A DNA stretch of 36,409 nucleotides from JBCBWG01 sp039186015 (lineage in GTDB: Bacteria > Pseudomonadota > Alphaproteobacteria > Rhizobiales > Hyphomicrobiaceae): the NCBI GenBank assembly GCA_039186015.1, contig JBCDAH010000033.1, positions 1 through 36,409 of the forward strand, in the 5' to 3' direction. Shown piece after piece: positions 27,501 to 33,996 of the stretch. Below the pieces are notes generated by a model. That model did no database searches and had not been told where the DNA came from. It saw only the letters and a program-made list of their open reading frames with translations. A program made the position numbers and the translations under genes. The stretch's first letter is position 1; the number at the start of each line of letters is the position of its first letter.

Positions 27501-28761
27501 GCTCAAATGCATCGTCGAGATCCGGCAACGGCAACGCAGCGAGGTGGTCCTGCCAGCCGGCATCCAGAACAACGGTACGTGTCTCGTCTCGCCAGGTCTC
27601 AGGCAGGCGGTTGGCAAATGCGGATCGGGTCACGACGGCTGCGGGCTTCACGTCGGTCAAGATGTCTGCAATCGCGTGCGGCGGCGTTGCAAGTGGAAGC
27701 GGGAGATAGGCACCGCCCGCCTTAAGCGCGGCGAGGTACGCAACGACAAAGTCAACGCTTGTGTCCAACAACAGCACTGCGATCCGATCGACGCCTAGGC
27801 CGAGCGCCCGCAAGCGACGCGCAAGCAGATCGCTCTCGCGATCGAGTCCGCCAAAGGTGAGTTTGCGATCAATTCCGTGAAGTGCCAGCGCGTTGGGCGT
27901 TGCCGCGGCGGCCCTGCGAAACAGATCGTGCAACGTCTCGCCAACGGGATAGTCTTCGGTCGCGCCAATCAGGAGTGAGCCGGGACGAGACTCGAGATCA
28001 TGTTCGATCGTCTCCGCAATGAATGTAAGTAAAGGCTCGCGTGCGGTTTCGACGAAGAAATGATCACCATCAAACATGTCAAAGGTGAACGCCGCGCGGG
28101 TGCGATTCCGCCAACCTTGCAGCGCCGGTTCCGTCGCCTGGTCATCCGATCGGCCGCCTAGCACCGTGAGCGGCGCCTCAAGCATCGCATTGTCCGGAAC
28201 TCTGTGCGCCTCGCACAAACGGAAGTCCGTCCGTACGGCGGACAGCATCATTTGCCGCAGCTCGGGTACGTCGAGCACAGCTCTGGGAACGAGACCGAAC
28301 GCGTCGAGTGCTGCCAGCAACACGTCATCGGCATCGTCGCTTAGGGCCGGTGCGACCTCGAGGACCTCCGGTGCAGGCAAACCAGATATGATCGCTCTGA
28401 GCACGGTCGCCGATTGATCGCGTTCGAGGCGTCGCGCGACTTCAAATGCGACAAGGCCGCCGACGCTGTGACCGAAAAGAACAAGTGGCGCGTCACAGTA
28501 TGGCGCCAAGTCCGTAGCAACGGCCGTGACCGCAGTATCCATATCGTCGACTGCCGCGTCGCGCATGCGCTGGCCGCGACCGGGCGGGTTTACGCAGAGA
28601 ACCTCGATCCAGTCTGGAAGATGCGCCTCCCACGCTCGGTATGCGGATGGACCCCCGCCACCATGGGGGAAACAAACAAGACGAACGCGCGGTGATCGCC
28701 GTTGCGCGTAACAGGCGATCCAGGACGACTCAGAGTGTGATCCAGTCACGGAAGGTCCCAA
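21550..28761 (-). CDS. Orphan hybrid NRPS-PKS, TE-A-T-KS-AT-KR-T
   Basis: A 2403-aa single-protein assembly line. Domains by residue: type II-like thioesterase ~25-250 (GHSVG, S99; D206/D207; H234); adenylation ~272-790 (SSGTTGAPKA ~433-442, FRTGD, TGKVDRK); carrier ~805-880 (GGHSL, S837); ketosynthase ~901-1330 (QTSCSTG with C1074; H1209; H1249); acyltransferase ~1420-1720 (GHSLG, S1513; RAFHS at 1611-1615, malonyl-like); ketoreductase ~1820-2270 (GGSGRIG at 2041; K2162, S2192, Y2205, N2209); carrier ~2325-2400 (GGDSL, S2358). I see no condensation, dehydratase, enoylreductase or terminal release domain. This predicts activation of an acid, one malonyl extension and beta-keto reduction to a 3-hydroxyacyl product, perhaps released by the N-terminal thioesterase. 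The start is TTG 28761 or GTG 28749. No phosphopantetheinyl transferase, exporter or regulator lies beside it. Confidence 0.95.
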   Translation of the reverse strand: MGPSVTGSHSESSWIACYAQRRSPRVRLVCFPHGGGGPSAYRAWEAHLPDWIEVLCVNPPGRGQRMRDAAVDDMDTAVTAVATDLAPYCDAPLVLFGHSVGGLVAFEVARRLERDQSATVLRAIISGLPAPEVLEVAPALSDDADDVLLAALDAFGLVPRAVLDVPELRQMMLSAVRTDFRLCEAHRVPDNAMLEAPLTVLGGRSDDQATEPALQGWRNRTRAAFTFDMFDGDHFFVETAREPLLTFIAETIEHDLESRPGSLLIGATEDYPVGETLHDLFRRAAAATPNALALHGIDRKLTFGGLDRESDLLARRLRALGLGVDRIAVLLLDTSVDFVVAYLAALKAGGAYLPLPLATPPHAIADILTDVKPAAVVTRSAFANRLPETWRDETRTVVLDAGWQDHLAALPLPDLDDAFELPGPDSLAYCVTSSGTTGAPKAILCPHRGAVNSYWWRYVHLPYGTEEREACNVFLVWEVLRPLLQGRPAYIIPDDVVFDPRRLIAFLKQHHITRVLFTPSLFEQLLVTIEASQRSALSSLRMVILNGEVVSRALRNRAKACLPHVTLINDYSISECHDVTTSDLAEAEPGASGRFLPVGRVMANVRVYLLDDNKAPVPWGLPGEVYVAGPTLARGYLNLPDETAARFVPDPFQAPPARMFRTGDIGRALPDGQLEITGRAKFMVKLRGYTIVPSAVEAAITSNHEIAAAAVVAIDDPHTGQPERLVAYIAGQSGQPGSSVLRDLRAHLQSRLPAYAIPSEFIPLAELPIAGTTGKVDRKQLPPPTAGTQLREAHSAPPTTDRRRTEVTAKLRGIWTGVLGRTPAGDDDNFFDLGGHSLLAIDVVRRTEAAFAVTLNVIDVFNYPTLDSFSRHVASRMAPVSTAHGRRHSGRLRPDASASADIAVVGMACRFPGANTPDALWANLQAGTESIRQFTDDELRAFGVPGELIDDPNYVKAGALLDDVASFDPAFFSLSMREAILMDPQHRLFIECCWEAMERSGHAPGRADGRVGVFAGCYLPGYLVHHLGAAQHLDPADPTRFHLSETGNDKDYLASRVAHLLDLNGPAIAVQTSCSTGLVAITQAVQAIRAGQCEMALAGASSLMFPRGGYMHVAGHVNSASGHCRTFDAAADGTILGDGVGAVLLRPLHEALASGDRVLAVIKGFAVNNDGALRAGYSAPGVRGQVEVIGDAIAHADVDPETIGYVEAHGTATTVGDPIEVRALSEAWQQHTDASQVAVIGSIKPNIGHANIAAGVAGFMKVVLMLQHRQITPQINFRAENPDLRLAESPFRIATEAEDWPPPQTGPRMGAVSSFGIGGTNAHMILAEAPQRPDSPPQPPMTDVIPLSARSPGALAHLRESVSDHVQATHEPFTNVAATCQLGRRQMPYRAAVVATDNTSAAAALTAWRPEPDRHSNTTGVVFLFPGQGAQHAEMGVSLLRDSPPFAAEFHRVASVFAPHIKYDLSDLANRAKASRLLAAADGLQPALFAVEYALARSLTQWGIQPIAMVGHSLGAYVAATLAGLLSLEDAVRLVAERSKAMEAAPEGAMVVVEADCDTAASLIRDFANVSIAAINSRDDVVVSGPPQAVSEIRKRAAVRNIAAHDLTVARAFHSPMMQGAANTIAGVSLTNALEPHDHGIRVACNVTGDWMTATQAQNPAYWAEHALAPVRFDENLMAALALQPAVVMEVGPGQSLRRLVRKASETRTDTPAYTSTMRHPRDEGKTDWDALCHALAQTWQCGIDLDWAAFRNDRPPVQRVQLPTYPFERKRYWPDHDASTTHNHKRRLSGDDERRALPWTDRFYTPSLQRVTAALPHRQSTSLGAQRWLVLADRAQQGDVESAVIASLEAQCDTTILDVGGLSDVAPRRLTDALTGFAQCDGDRRILLTSTLTLKDDDLSPNSGSALAAPMGVIRALAHVQSNHPIQVWPLTRGGMAVSGEAMCPTASMIGGPLTVLSQENPIIETRQIDLPFRSPADDQADFVSAVVDECTAHTPRREVAVAIRAHGRWAVRYDQLKLSDDQRVIGRGRLEAGPHIVTGGSGRIGLALARYLIGLGADVCLVSRSAMPPRKDWPSIVADPDVAPEIRQRLESLVAIDAGPGHLTLVQGDVSEPGHMTNLLCNIADRHGQLGGIFHAAGIADLQDLDAVTPETLAAELSPKVAGTIALNDAVRTCQKDLNVSPAFVMLFSSLAGVLGGFGLGAYAAANRFQDSFVDANPVRDGVPWISIAWDDWRFDYGSQQQAAYAHTRAELSIPPNEGIAAIEAVLGEPALSNVLVSATPLVPRMERWVLRRVAEPSVAGNEQDDLVATPKRDIDLPCSNGRTQFEQIVFAAYAKALGDPQIDIDDDFFALGGDSLLATEIVLDIGTRMSTERRIRITDVFDHPTVRKLAKHIKNLGDAR

Positions 28762-29024
28762 ATCCGATGAACGACATTCAAAGCTAAACTGTGCCGCCCT
28801 GACGATTCACCCCGGTCGACGCTGTCTATACTTGCACAGCAACCACGCACGACAATGTGGCCGAGTTACACGCAGATCACGTCCGCCAGAGGCGGGGATG
28901 CGGGATTGTTCGTGTGAGATCCGAACCGTCTCGGCGGCTTTTGGCGTTCACAGCCGCGGCTCAACGGTCACGGCGGTGTGCCTGGCACGGTTTGACGGCG
29001 ATGGACGCTGCTGCAGGCGTGGCG

Positions 29025-29384
29025 TTACGCACGGTGCTGCTGCATCTCAGCGATGCGCCAGTAAAACTCTTCGCCGAGATGGTCAAAGTGGACGAAGTCG
29101 AAAACGTCCGGGATCAGCTGCGAAAATATGACACCGCAGTCCTGACCGCTCACCCAGATGACCTTACCGTCGATCTGGCTCTGGTCCATCGTTGAGATGC
29201 GAATGAGCCCGTGGTCATAGGGTGCCAGCCCGTTGCGGACGCGGATCCGGCAGCCGGTCGCCGAGATGTCGATCAGCTCCGCAAGATTCTGGAATTCGGG
29301 CATGCGAAACGAAACGTTGTATCCTGTTGGAACACGTTCCGTTCGGCGCCTCTCCAGGGCGGTTTTGGTCGATCGACTACGCAA
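29025..29384 (-). CDS. PilZ-domain c-di-GMP-binding protein
   Basis: A 119-aa single-domain PilZ protein. Both c-di-GMP-binding motifs are intact: RxxxR at R13-R17 (RRRTERV) and [D/N]xSxxG at D39-G44 (DISATG). The strand IDGKVIWVSGQDCGVIF is typical of the PilZ barrel. The start appears to be TTG at 29384; no better in-frame ATG is seen. It lies between the NRPS-PKS gene and the flagellar genes. Single-domain PilZ proteins often modulate motility or surface polysaccharide in response to c-di-GMP; the target here is unknown. Confidence 0.85.
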   Translation of the reverse strand: MRSRSTKTALERRRTERVPTGYNVSFRMPEFQNLAELIDISATGCRIRVRNGLAPYDHGLIRISTMDQSQIDGKVIWVSGQDCGVIFSQLIPDVFDFVHFDHLGEEFYWRIAEMQQHRA

Positions 29385-29598
29385 TTGCTCTACGCCAGCT
29401 CACAAGGCTTCAGACAGTGATGGACCTGCAACCGGAGAGCCGGTATGGGCTTCCGCGCAGGGTCTGATCGCGCATCGTAGCCCGAGCGAATTAATGCAAA
29501 GTTTCGCGGGTCATCGACACGGCACGCGCGTCGCGATCGTTTCTGCTGATTCAGGGCAGCTTACGCTCGTTTATCGCGAAAGGTGCAGGTGCGGAAAC

Positions 29599-30105
29599 TC
29601 AGACGCGGCCTGTTGCAGCATTGAGGTCTCGACCGTCCGGCGTCATCGCGGCTTCGCGCTGGATGATGGCCAGCGTACTGCGAACCTGCGCCCGGACATC
29701 GGAAGCGGACATCGTACGTTTGCCTCTCAGCAACGTCACACATTGCTCGAAGGCATTGGCTGCGCTCGGTGAAAAGAGTTCGCCGATGGCTTCAGACAGC
29801 GACGCGAGACGGTCAGGTGCAAGCCGCTCCCGCCGTGTGCCGGACAGTTTGCTCGTCTCGTTGTCGGCTCTGGCAAACGGCTCCAGGAGAGAAACGGCGC
29901 GCCGCGAGACCTCGCTCCGAAGCATTTGCGCGAAATCGGCACGGCTCGGCGCGGGCTCAGACGTACCTGCGCCCACCGCAAGCTCAGCGTCTGCCGATTC
30001 GGTATCTTTTCCCAACACCCTCGCCAGGCAGTAGTAAATCGGCAGGAACGAGAGCGCGGTTCCAACGACGAAGATGGCAATGATGGCCCAATGGTCTGTG
30101 ATCAT
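29599..30105 (-). CDS. Unrecognised membrane-anchored protein, 168 aa
   Basis: I do not recognise the family. The protein starts MITDHW and has one hydrophobic segment (about residues 7-28, IIAIFVVGTALSFLPIYYCLA). A hydrophilic, Ala/Glu/Arg-rich region follows that is probably mostly helical, with no catalytic motif. The start ATG has a GGTGA site in the AT-rich spacer. It is divergently transcribed from ftcR (238 bp between starts) and points toward the PilZ gene 214 bp downstream, so the two may be co-transcribed. Location beside flagellar genes suggests, but does not show, a motility link. The longer plus-strand frames over it are shadows. Confidence 0.65.
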   Translation of the reverse strand: MITDHWAIIAIFVVGTALSFLPIYYCLARVLGKDTESADAELAVGAGTSEPAPSRADFAQMLRSEVSRRAVSLLEPFARADNETSKLSGTRRERLAPDRLASLSEAIGELFSPSAANAFEQCVTLLRGKRTMSASDVRAQVRSTLAIIQREAAMTPDGRDLNAATGRV

Positions 30106-30186
30106 GATCGTTCACCGAATCGTATTGTTAAGAATCGATAAACGCGAAAGCTGACGCAGGCCTGACCAGAGACGATTTTTGAAGAA

Positions 30187-30210
30187 AATCTCTCCAAATA
30201 TATAGAGATT
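30187..30210 (+). promoter_or_regulatory. Inverted repeat in the AT-rich ftcR divergent promoter region
   Basis: AATCTCT (30187-30193) and AGAGATT (30204-30210) form a perfect 7-bp inverted repeat around a 10-bp AT-rich centre, about 135 bp before the ftcR ATG. The spacer between the divergent genes is clearly AT-richer than the rest of the window. A regulator site is plausible; none was identified by consensus. Confidence 0.35.
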
Positions 30211-30343
30211 ACATATTTTAGATTGGTGAAAAGTGGTTTGCATGTCACGACCAGCCAGCTGGGGTTGTGCAAAACTCTTTTAAAAACAACCGAACACAAG
30301 TATTCTCAATTGTGAGATTCAAGAAAATTCCACAGGGCTCACA

Positions 30344-31057
30344 ATGATTATCATTGTAGACGACCGAGACGTAATTGCGGACGCTTATGCGGCATCTTTT
30401 GATCGCGAAGGAATTGCGGCTGCAGGTTTCTCGGCGAAAGATTTTGATGGCTGGGTCGCATCCGCAGCGGATGATGATATAAGTTCAGTAAACGCATTCT
30501 TGCTGGGAGAGTGCGAAGTTGGCGCGCAATTAGCGAACTTAATCAGACGTCGTTCCGCTGCTGCAGTTATCGCCGTTCAAGATGAACGAAGCCTCAACGA
30601 AACCTTAGAGCTGTTTTCTCTGGGCTTCGATGATGTCGTCCGTAAACCATGCCATGCAAAGGAGATTATGGCGCGAGTCGCAGCCATAACACGTCGTGCG
30701 CAAAGCAAAAATCGTGATGCAGTGCGACTGGGCGAGATTATCGTCTTTTGTGATGGGCGTGATCCACTCGTGCGAGGTGAATCTCTACCGTTGCCGCGTC
30801 GCGAATTGAGAATTCTGGAACTGCTGATTTTGAAACAAGGTCGCAGAATAACAAAATCTCAGATATTTAATTCGGTCTATGGTTTGTTTGAGCAAGGCAT
30901 AGAAGAGACGGTTATCGAAAGTCACATCAGTAAATTACGGCGTCGCCTTCGTGGTGCCCTGGGTTACGATCCAATCGAGTCAAAACGGCATCTTGGATAT
31001 CGCATTGTCGACAGCGTTGGGGGTGATGTTACCTTGGAGAGTGCGAGGGCTTCCTGA
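30344..31057 (+). CDS. ftcR: Atypical OmpR-type regulator of flagellar genes (FtcR/Rem)
   Basis: A two-domain transcription factor of 237 aa: a receiver-like domain (about 1-120) and a winged-helix OmpR/CtrA-type DNA-binding domain (about 130-230, with RRELRILELLILKQGRRITKSQI and ETVIESHISKLRRRLRG). Position directly before flgE and the sequence match Brucella FtcR / Sinorhizobium Rem, the master regulator of mid-class flagellar genes. The receiver keeps the acidic pair D6-D7 and the C-terminal lysine in VRKPCH (K101). The expected phospho-acceptor aspartate is missing: the segment reads AFLLGEC (51-57). It is therefore probably not controlled by ordinary phosphorylation. Base composition is AT-richer than neighbours. 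Confidence 0.9.
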   Translation: MIIIVDDRDVIADAYAASFDREGIAAAGFSAKDFDGWVASAADDDISSVNAFLLGECEVGAQLANLIRRRSAAAVIAVQDERSLNETLELFSLGFDDVVRKPCHAKEIMARVAAITRRAQSKNRDAVRLGEIIVFCDGRDPLVRGESLPLPRRELRILELLILKQGRRITKSQIFNSVYGLFEQGIEETVIESHISKLRRRLRGALGYDPIESKRHLGYRIVDSVGGDVTLESARAS

Positions 31058-31124
31058 TCAGCGCCGCGCAAGCTGGCTGGCGTAATCTACCATCAAGCAT
31101 TGATGGCACGCAGGAGGTCAGCGC

Positions 31125-32387
31125 ATGAGTATTTATGGGATGATGCGTACGAGCGTCTCTGGAATGAACGCGCAATCCAGTCGTCTTGGTACTGTCGCGG
31201 AAAACGTCGCAAACGCCTCGACGATCGGATACAAGTCAGCATCATCGGAGTTCAGCTCGCTCATAGTGGACTCGGGGCGTAACTATACGCCGGGCGCTAT
31301 CGAGACGACGACGCGATACGGCATCTCAGAGCAAGGCACGCTGGAGTTCTCCTCATCAGCCCTCGATCTGGCGATCCAGGGCGAAGGCATGTTCATTGTT
31401 GCGGCGTCGGACGGGTCGGTCGCATTTACCCGAGCCGGCTCGTTTATCGCGGACTCGAACGGCTCCCTGGTCAACGCGGCCGGCTTCACGCTGATGGGTT
31501 ATCCGCTCGGCGAAGGTGCGAACACCAACCTTGTGATTAACGGCACTGCGGGGCTCGAGGCCATTAATCTCGGTGGCGATCAGCTTGACGCTGTCGCATC
31601 AACAGAAGCGTCCCTGCGCGTCAACGTTCCATCCGAGGCAACCGACGTTGCTGCCGGAGATTTGCCGAGCGCGAACGCAGCAACGGCATCTTACACAGGC
31701 AAGTCATCAGTTGTTGTGTACGGCAATCTCGGTGAGGAGGTCGTCCTCGACATCTATTACACCAAAACGACAACCGCCGGCGAATGGGACATCGCCGTCT
31801 TTGACTCCGCGGACCGCGATCCAACAAGCGGAGACTTCCCGTACGCCAGCGCTGCAATTACGACGGACACACTGGTGTTCGACGCGGACGGGAACCTTGA
31901 CGCGTCAAGCCCCACCTCGTTGTCGGTCGCAGTGCCCGGCGGCGCAACGATGACATTCGATTTGACGGGCACAACACAGCTCGCTGCGGACTATACCGTT
32001 CTCGAAGTTGATGCAGATGGAAACCCGGCAAGTGGCGTAAGCGGCATCGAGATCTCGGACGATGGGACGGTCTATTTGGCATACGAAAATGGCACGAAAA
32101 ACCCCGCGTACAAGATACCGCTCGCGACAGTCGTTGCGCCAGATCAGATGCGGCAGACGGCTGGTAACACATTTGAACTCACAATCGATGCGGGCGAGCT
32201 GCGCGTTGGCGAGGCCGGTACCGCTGGCTTCGGCAGCGTTGTGTCCGGCGCGCTGGAAAACTCGACAGTGGACCTGGCTGGCGAGCTGACCGAGATGATT
32301 GCCGCTCAGCGCAGCTATACTGCCAACTCGAAGGTGTTCCAGACCGGATCTGAGCTTCTCGATGTGTTGGTGAATCTGAAGCGTTAG
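31125..32387 (+). CDS. flgE: Flagellar hook protein FlgE
   Basis: The structural protein of the flagellar hook, exported by the flagellar type III system; 420 aa. The N-terminal D0 helix MSIYGMMRTSVSGMNAQSSR then LGTVAENVANASTIGYKS is the rod/hook family signature. SSSALDLAIQGEGMFIV and GSFIADSNGSLVNAAGFTLMGYP are typical hook strands, and the C-terminal heptad region (LAGELTEMIAAQRSYTANSKVFQTGSELLDVL) closes the D0 domain. The ATG has a strong AGGAGG site. It is likely the first gene of the flgE-fliQ unit, activated by FtcR. Confidence 0.95.
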   Translation: MSIYGMMRTSVSGMNAQSSRLGTVAENVANASTIGYKSASSEFSSLIVDSGRNYTPGAIETTTRYGISEQGTLEFSSSALDLAIQGEGMFIVAASDGSVAFTRAGSFIADSNGSLVNAAGFTLMGYPLGEGANTNLVINGTAGLEAINLGGDQLDAVASTEASLRVNVPSEATDVAAGDLPSANAATASYTGKSSVVVYGNLGEEVVLDIYYTKTTTAGEWDIAVFDSADRDPTSGDFPYASAAITTDTLVFDADGNLDASSPTSLSVAVPGGATMTFDLTGTTQLAADYTVLEVDADGNPASGVSGIEISDDGTVYLAYENGTKNPAYKIPLATVVAPDQMRQTAGNTFELTIDAGELRVGEAGTAGFGSVVSGALENSTVDLAGELTEMIAAQRSYTANSKVFQTGSELLDVLVNLKR

Positions 32388-32523
32388 TGCGCAAACAAGA
32401 TCGTCACGTGCTCCCTGGGTAGCTGGTTGCGAGTTGGCTTTGCTGTGTTGACGGAGGCAAACGGCTTCGCAGCAAGCGGCCAGTGCCCGGGATGGTACAG
32501 CTGGCGGTAAAGGTCACAATGGC

Positions 32524-33993
32524 ATGAGCTCTCTAACAACCGTACTGAACATCGCAACGAGCAGTCTCAGTACAACGAGTACGGATTCGTCGGTCGTGGC
32601 GCGCAACATTGCACGCGCCGGCGACACGAATGCGTCAGCAAAAGTTATGGGTCGGTACACGACGTTCGATGGTGGTGTCCGACCGGCAGGCATCAATCGT
32701 CTGGCCGATGCCGCTCTCTTTGAGAGCGCGATTGGCGCGTCGACGTCTTCCTCTGCTTCGCAGGCCCGGCTGGATGCCCTCAATCAGCTCTATGCGACCG
32801 TGAGCGATCCCGAACTTGAGCTGTCGCCATCGGGCAAACTTGCCGCGCTGAATTCGGCACTTCAGGACTACGCGTCGGCACCGCAAAACCCGGCAACCGG
32901 CCAAGCCGTCGTCACCGCGGCCTCAGAGATGGTGATGACATTGAATTCCGCAACGGACGTGACCCGGCAAGTCCGCTGGGGCGCCGACCAGGGCATTGCA
33001 GATGCCGTCGACAGCTTGAACAGACTGCTCGGCGACTTTGATGAGACAAATGAAGCGATCATGCGAGGCATGGTGCTGGGTCGCGATGTCACCGATCTTC
33101 TCGATCAACGCGATACGCAGTTGCGTGCAATCTCCGAGCTGATCGACATTCGCACCATAGAACGTGACAACGGCGATATGGTCATTTTCGCAGGCGATAG
33201 CCTGACGCTTTACGAATCCGGCCCGCGCGACGTGACCTTTACGCTGTCGACGCCGCTCGCCGATGGCGCGATTGGAAATGATGTTTCCATTGATGGCATT
33301 CCGGTATCGACGTCTGGCCTCGGAAACGGTGTGGGCGGCCAAATCGGTGCGCTTCTCTCCATTCGCGATGAGACCTCCATCACATACCAACGCCAGCTTG
33401 ACGAGATCGCGCGCGGCTTGATCGAGGTCTTCGCCGAAACGGACCAAAGCGCAGTGCCGACGCTGCCCGATCAAGTCGGCTTATTCATATATTCCGGTGG
33501 CCCTGCGGTTCCTCCGAGTGGAACGGTCGTTGACGGCCTGGCCGGGCAGATTTCGGTAAATCCTGCCGCAGACCCCTCTCAAGGCGGAAGCATAGCGTTA
33601 CTGCGTGACGGCGGATTTTCCGGCGCATCCTATATCGAGAACACAGCAGCAAACGAGGGGTTCAGCGACCGGTTGCTGAGCTACGCTGAAGCCTTGAGCG
33701 CAGACCGCTCATTCGACTCATCCGCCGATATCGAATCGACAGTGAGCGTTTTGGCGTATGCGTCCGCGAGCGCAGCCTGGCTTGCCGAGGAACGGACTGT
33801 GGCATCGGTTGCGGCCGAATCCGCCGAGATCCAACGCGATCGCACGAATGAAGCGTGGCACAACGCCGTCGGCGTAAACATCGACAAAGAGATGACGACC
33901 TTGCTCGACCTGGAGCGCTCGTACCAGGCGTCGTCGCGGCTGATTTCAACGGTGGATGCGATGTTCAATGCGCTCCTGCAAGCAACGGGGTAG
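32524..33993 (+). CDS. flgK: Flagellar hook-associated protein 1 (FlgK)
   Basis: The first hook-filament junction protein, 489 aa. The N-terminal segment (NIATSSLSTTSTDSSVVARNIARAG) and the C-terminal segment (NIDKEMTTLLDLERSYQASSRLISTVDAMFNALLQ) are the D0/D1 helices shared with the hook family. The middle contains VDSLNRLLGDFDETNEAI and VTDLLDQRDTQLRAISELIDI, typical of FlgK. It follows flgE by 136 bp, a gap in which I see nothing recognisable. flgL starts 3 bp after the stop. Confidence 0.93.
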   Translation: MSSLTTVLNIATSSLSTTSTDSSVVARNIARAGDTNASAKVMGRYTTFDGGVRPAGINRLADAALFESAIGASTSSSASQARLDALNQLYATVSDPELELSPSGKLAALNSALQDYASAPQNPATGQAVVTAASEMVMTLNSATDVTRQVRWGADQGIADAVDSLNRLLGDFDETNEAIMRGMVLGRDVTDLLDQRDTQLRAISELIDIRTIERDNGDMVIFAGDSLTLYESGPRDVTFTLSTPLADGAIGNDVSIDGIPVSTSGLGNGVGGQIGALLSIRDETSITYQRQLDEIARGLIEVFAETDQSAVPTLPDQVGLFIYSGGPAVPPSGTVVDGLAGQISVNPAADPSQGGSIALLRDGGFSGASYIENTAANEGFSDRLLSYAEALSADRSFDSSADIESTVSVLAYASASAAWLAEERTVASVAAESAEIQRDRTNEAWHNAVGVNIDKEMTTLLDLERSYQASSRLISTVDAMFNALLQATG

Positions 33994-33996
33994 ACC

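Noticed and set aside
26515..27798. Two 211-residue plus-strand open frames in tandem
   Set aside because: Both are antisense to the adenylation domain, where the minus-strand frame has all core motifs; high-GC antisense readthrough explains them.
28983..28998. TGGCACGGTTTGAC, possible sigma-54 promoter near the megasynthase
   Set aside because: It lacks the GC element at the required 10-bp spacing from GG and points away from the megasynthase.
29233..29772. A 179-residue plus-strand open frame spanning the PilZ gene and the unknown gene
   Set aside because: It overlaps two more credible minus-strand genes, has no family resemblance and is rich in Arg, Ser and His as expected of a shadow frame.
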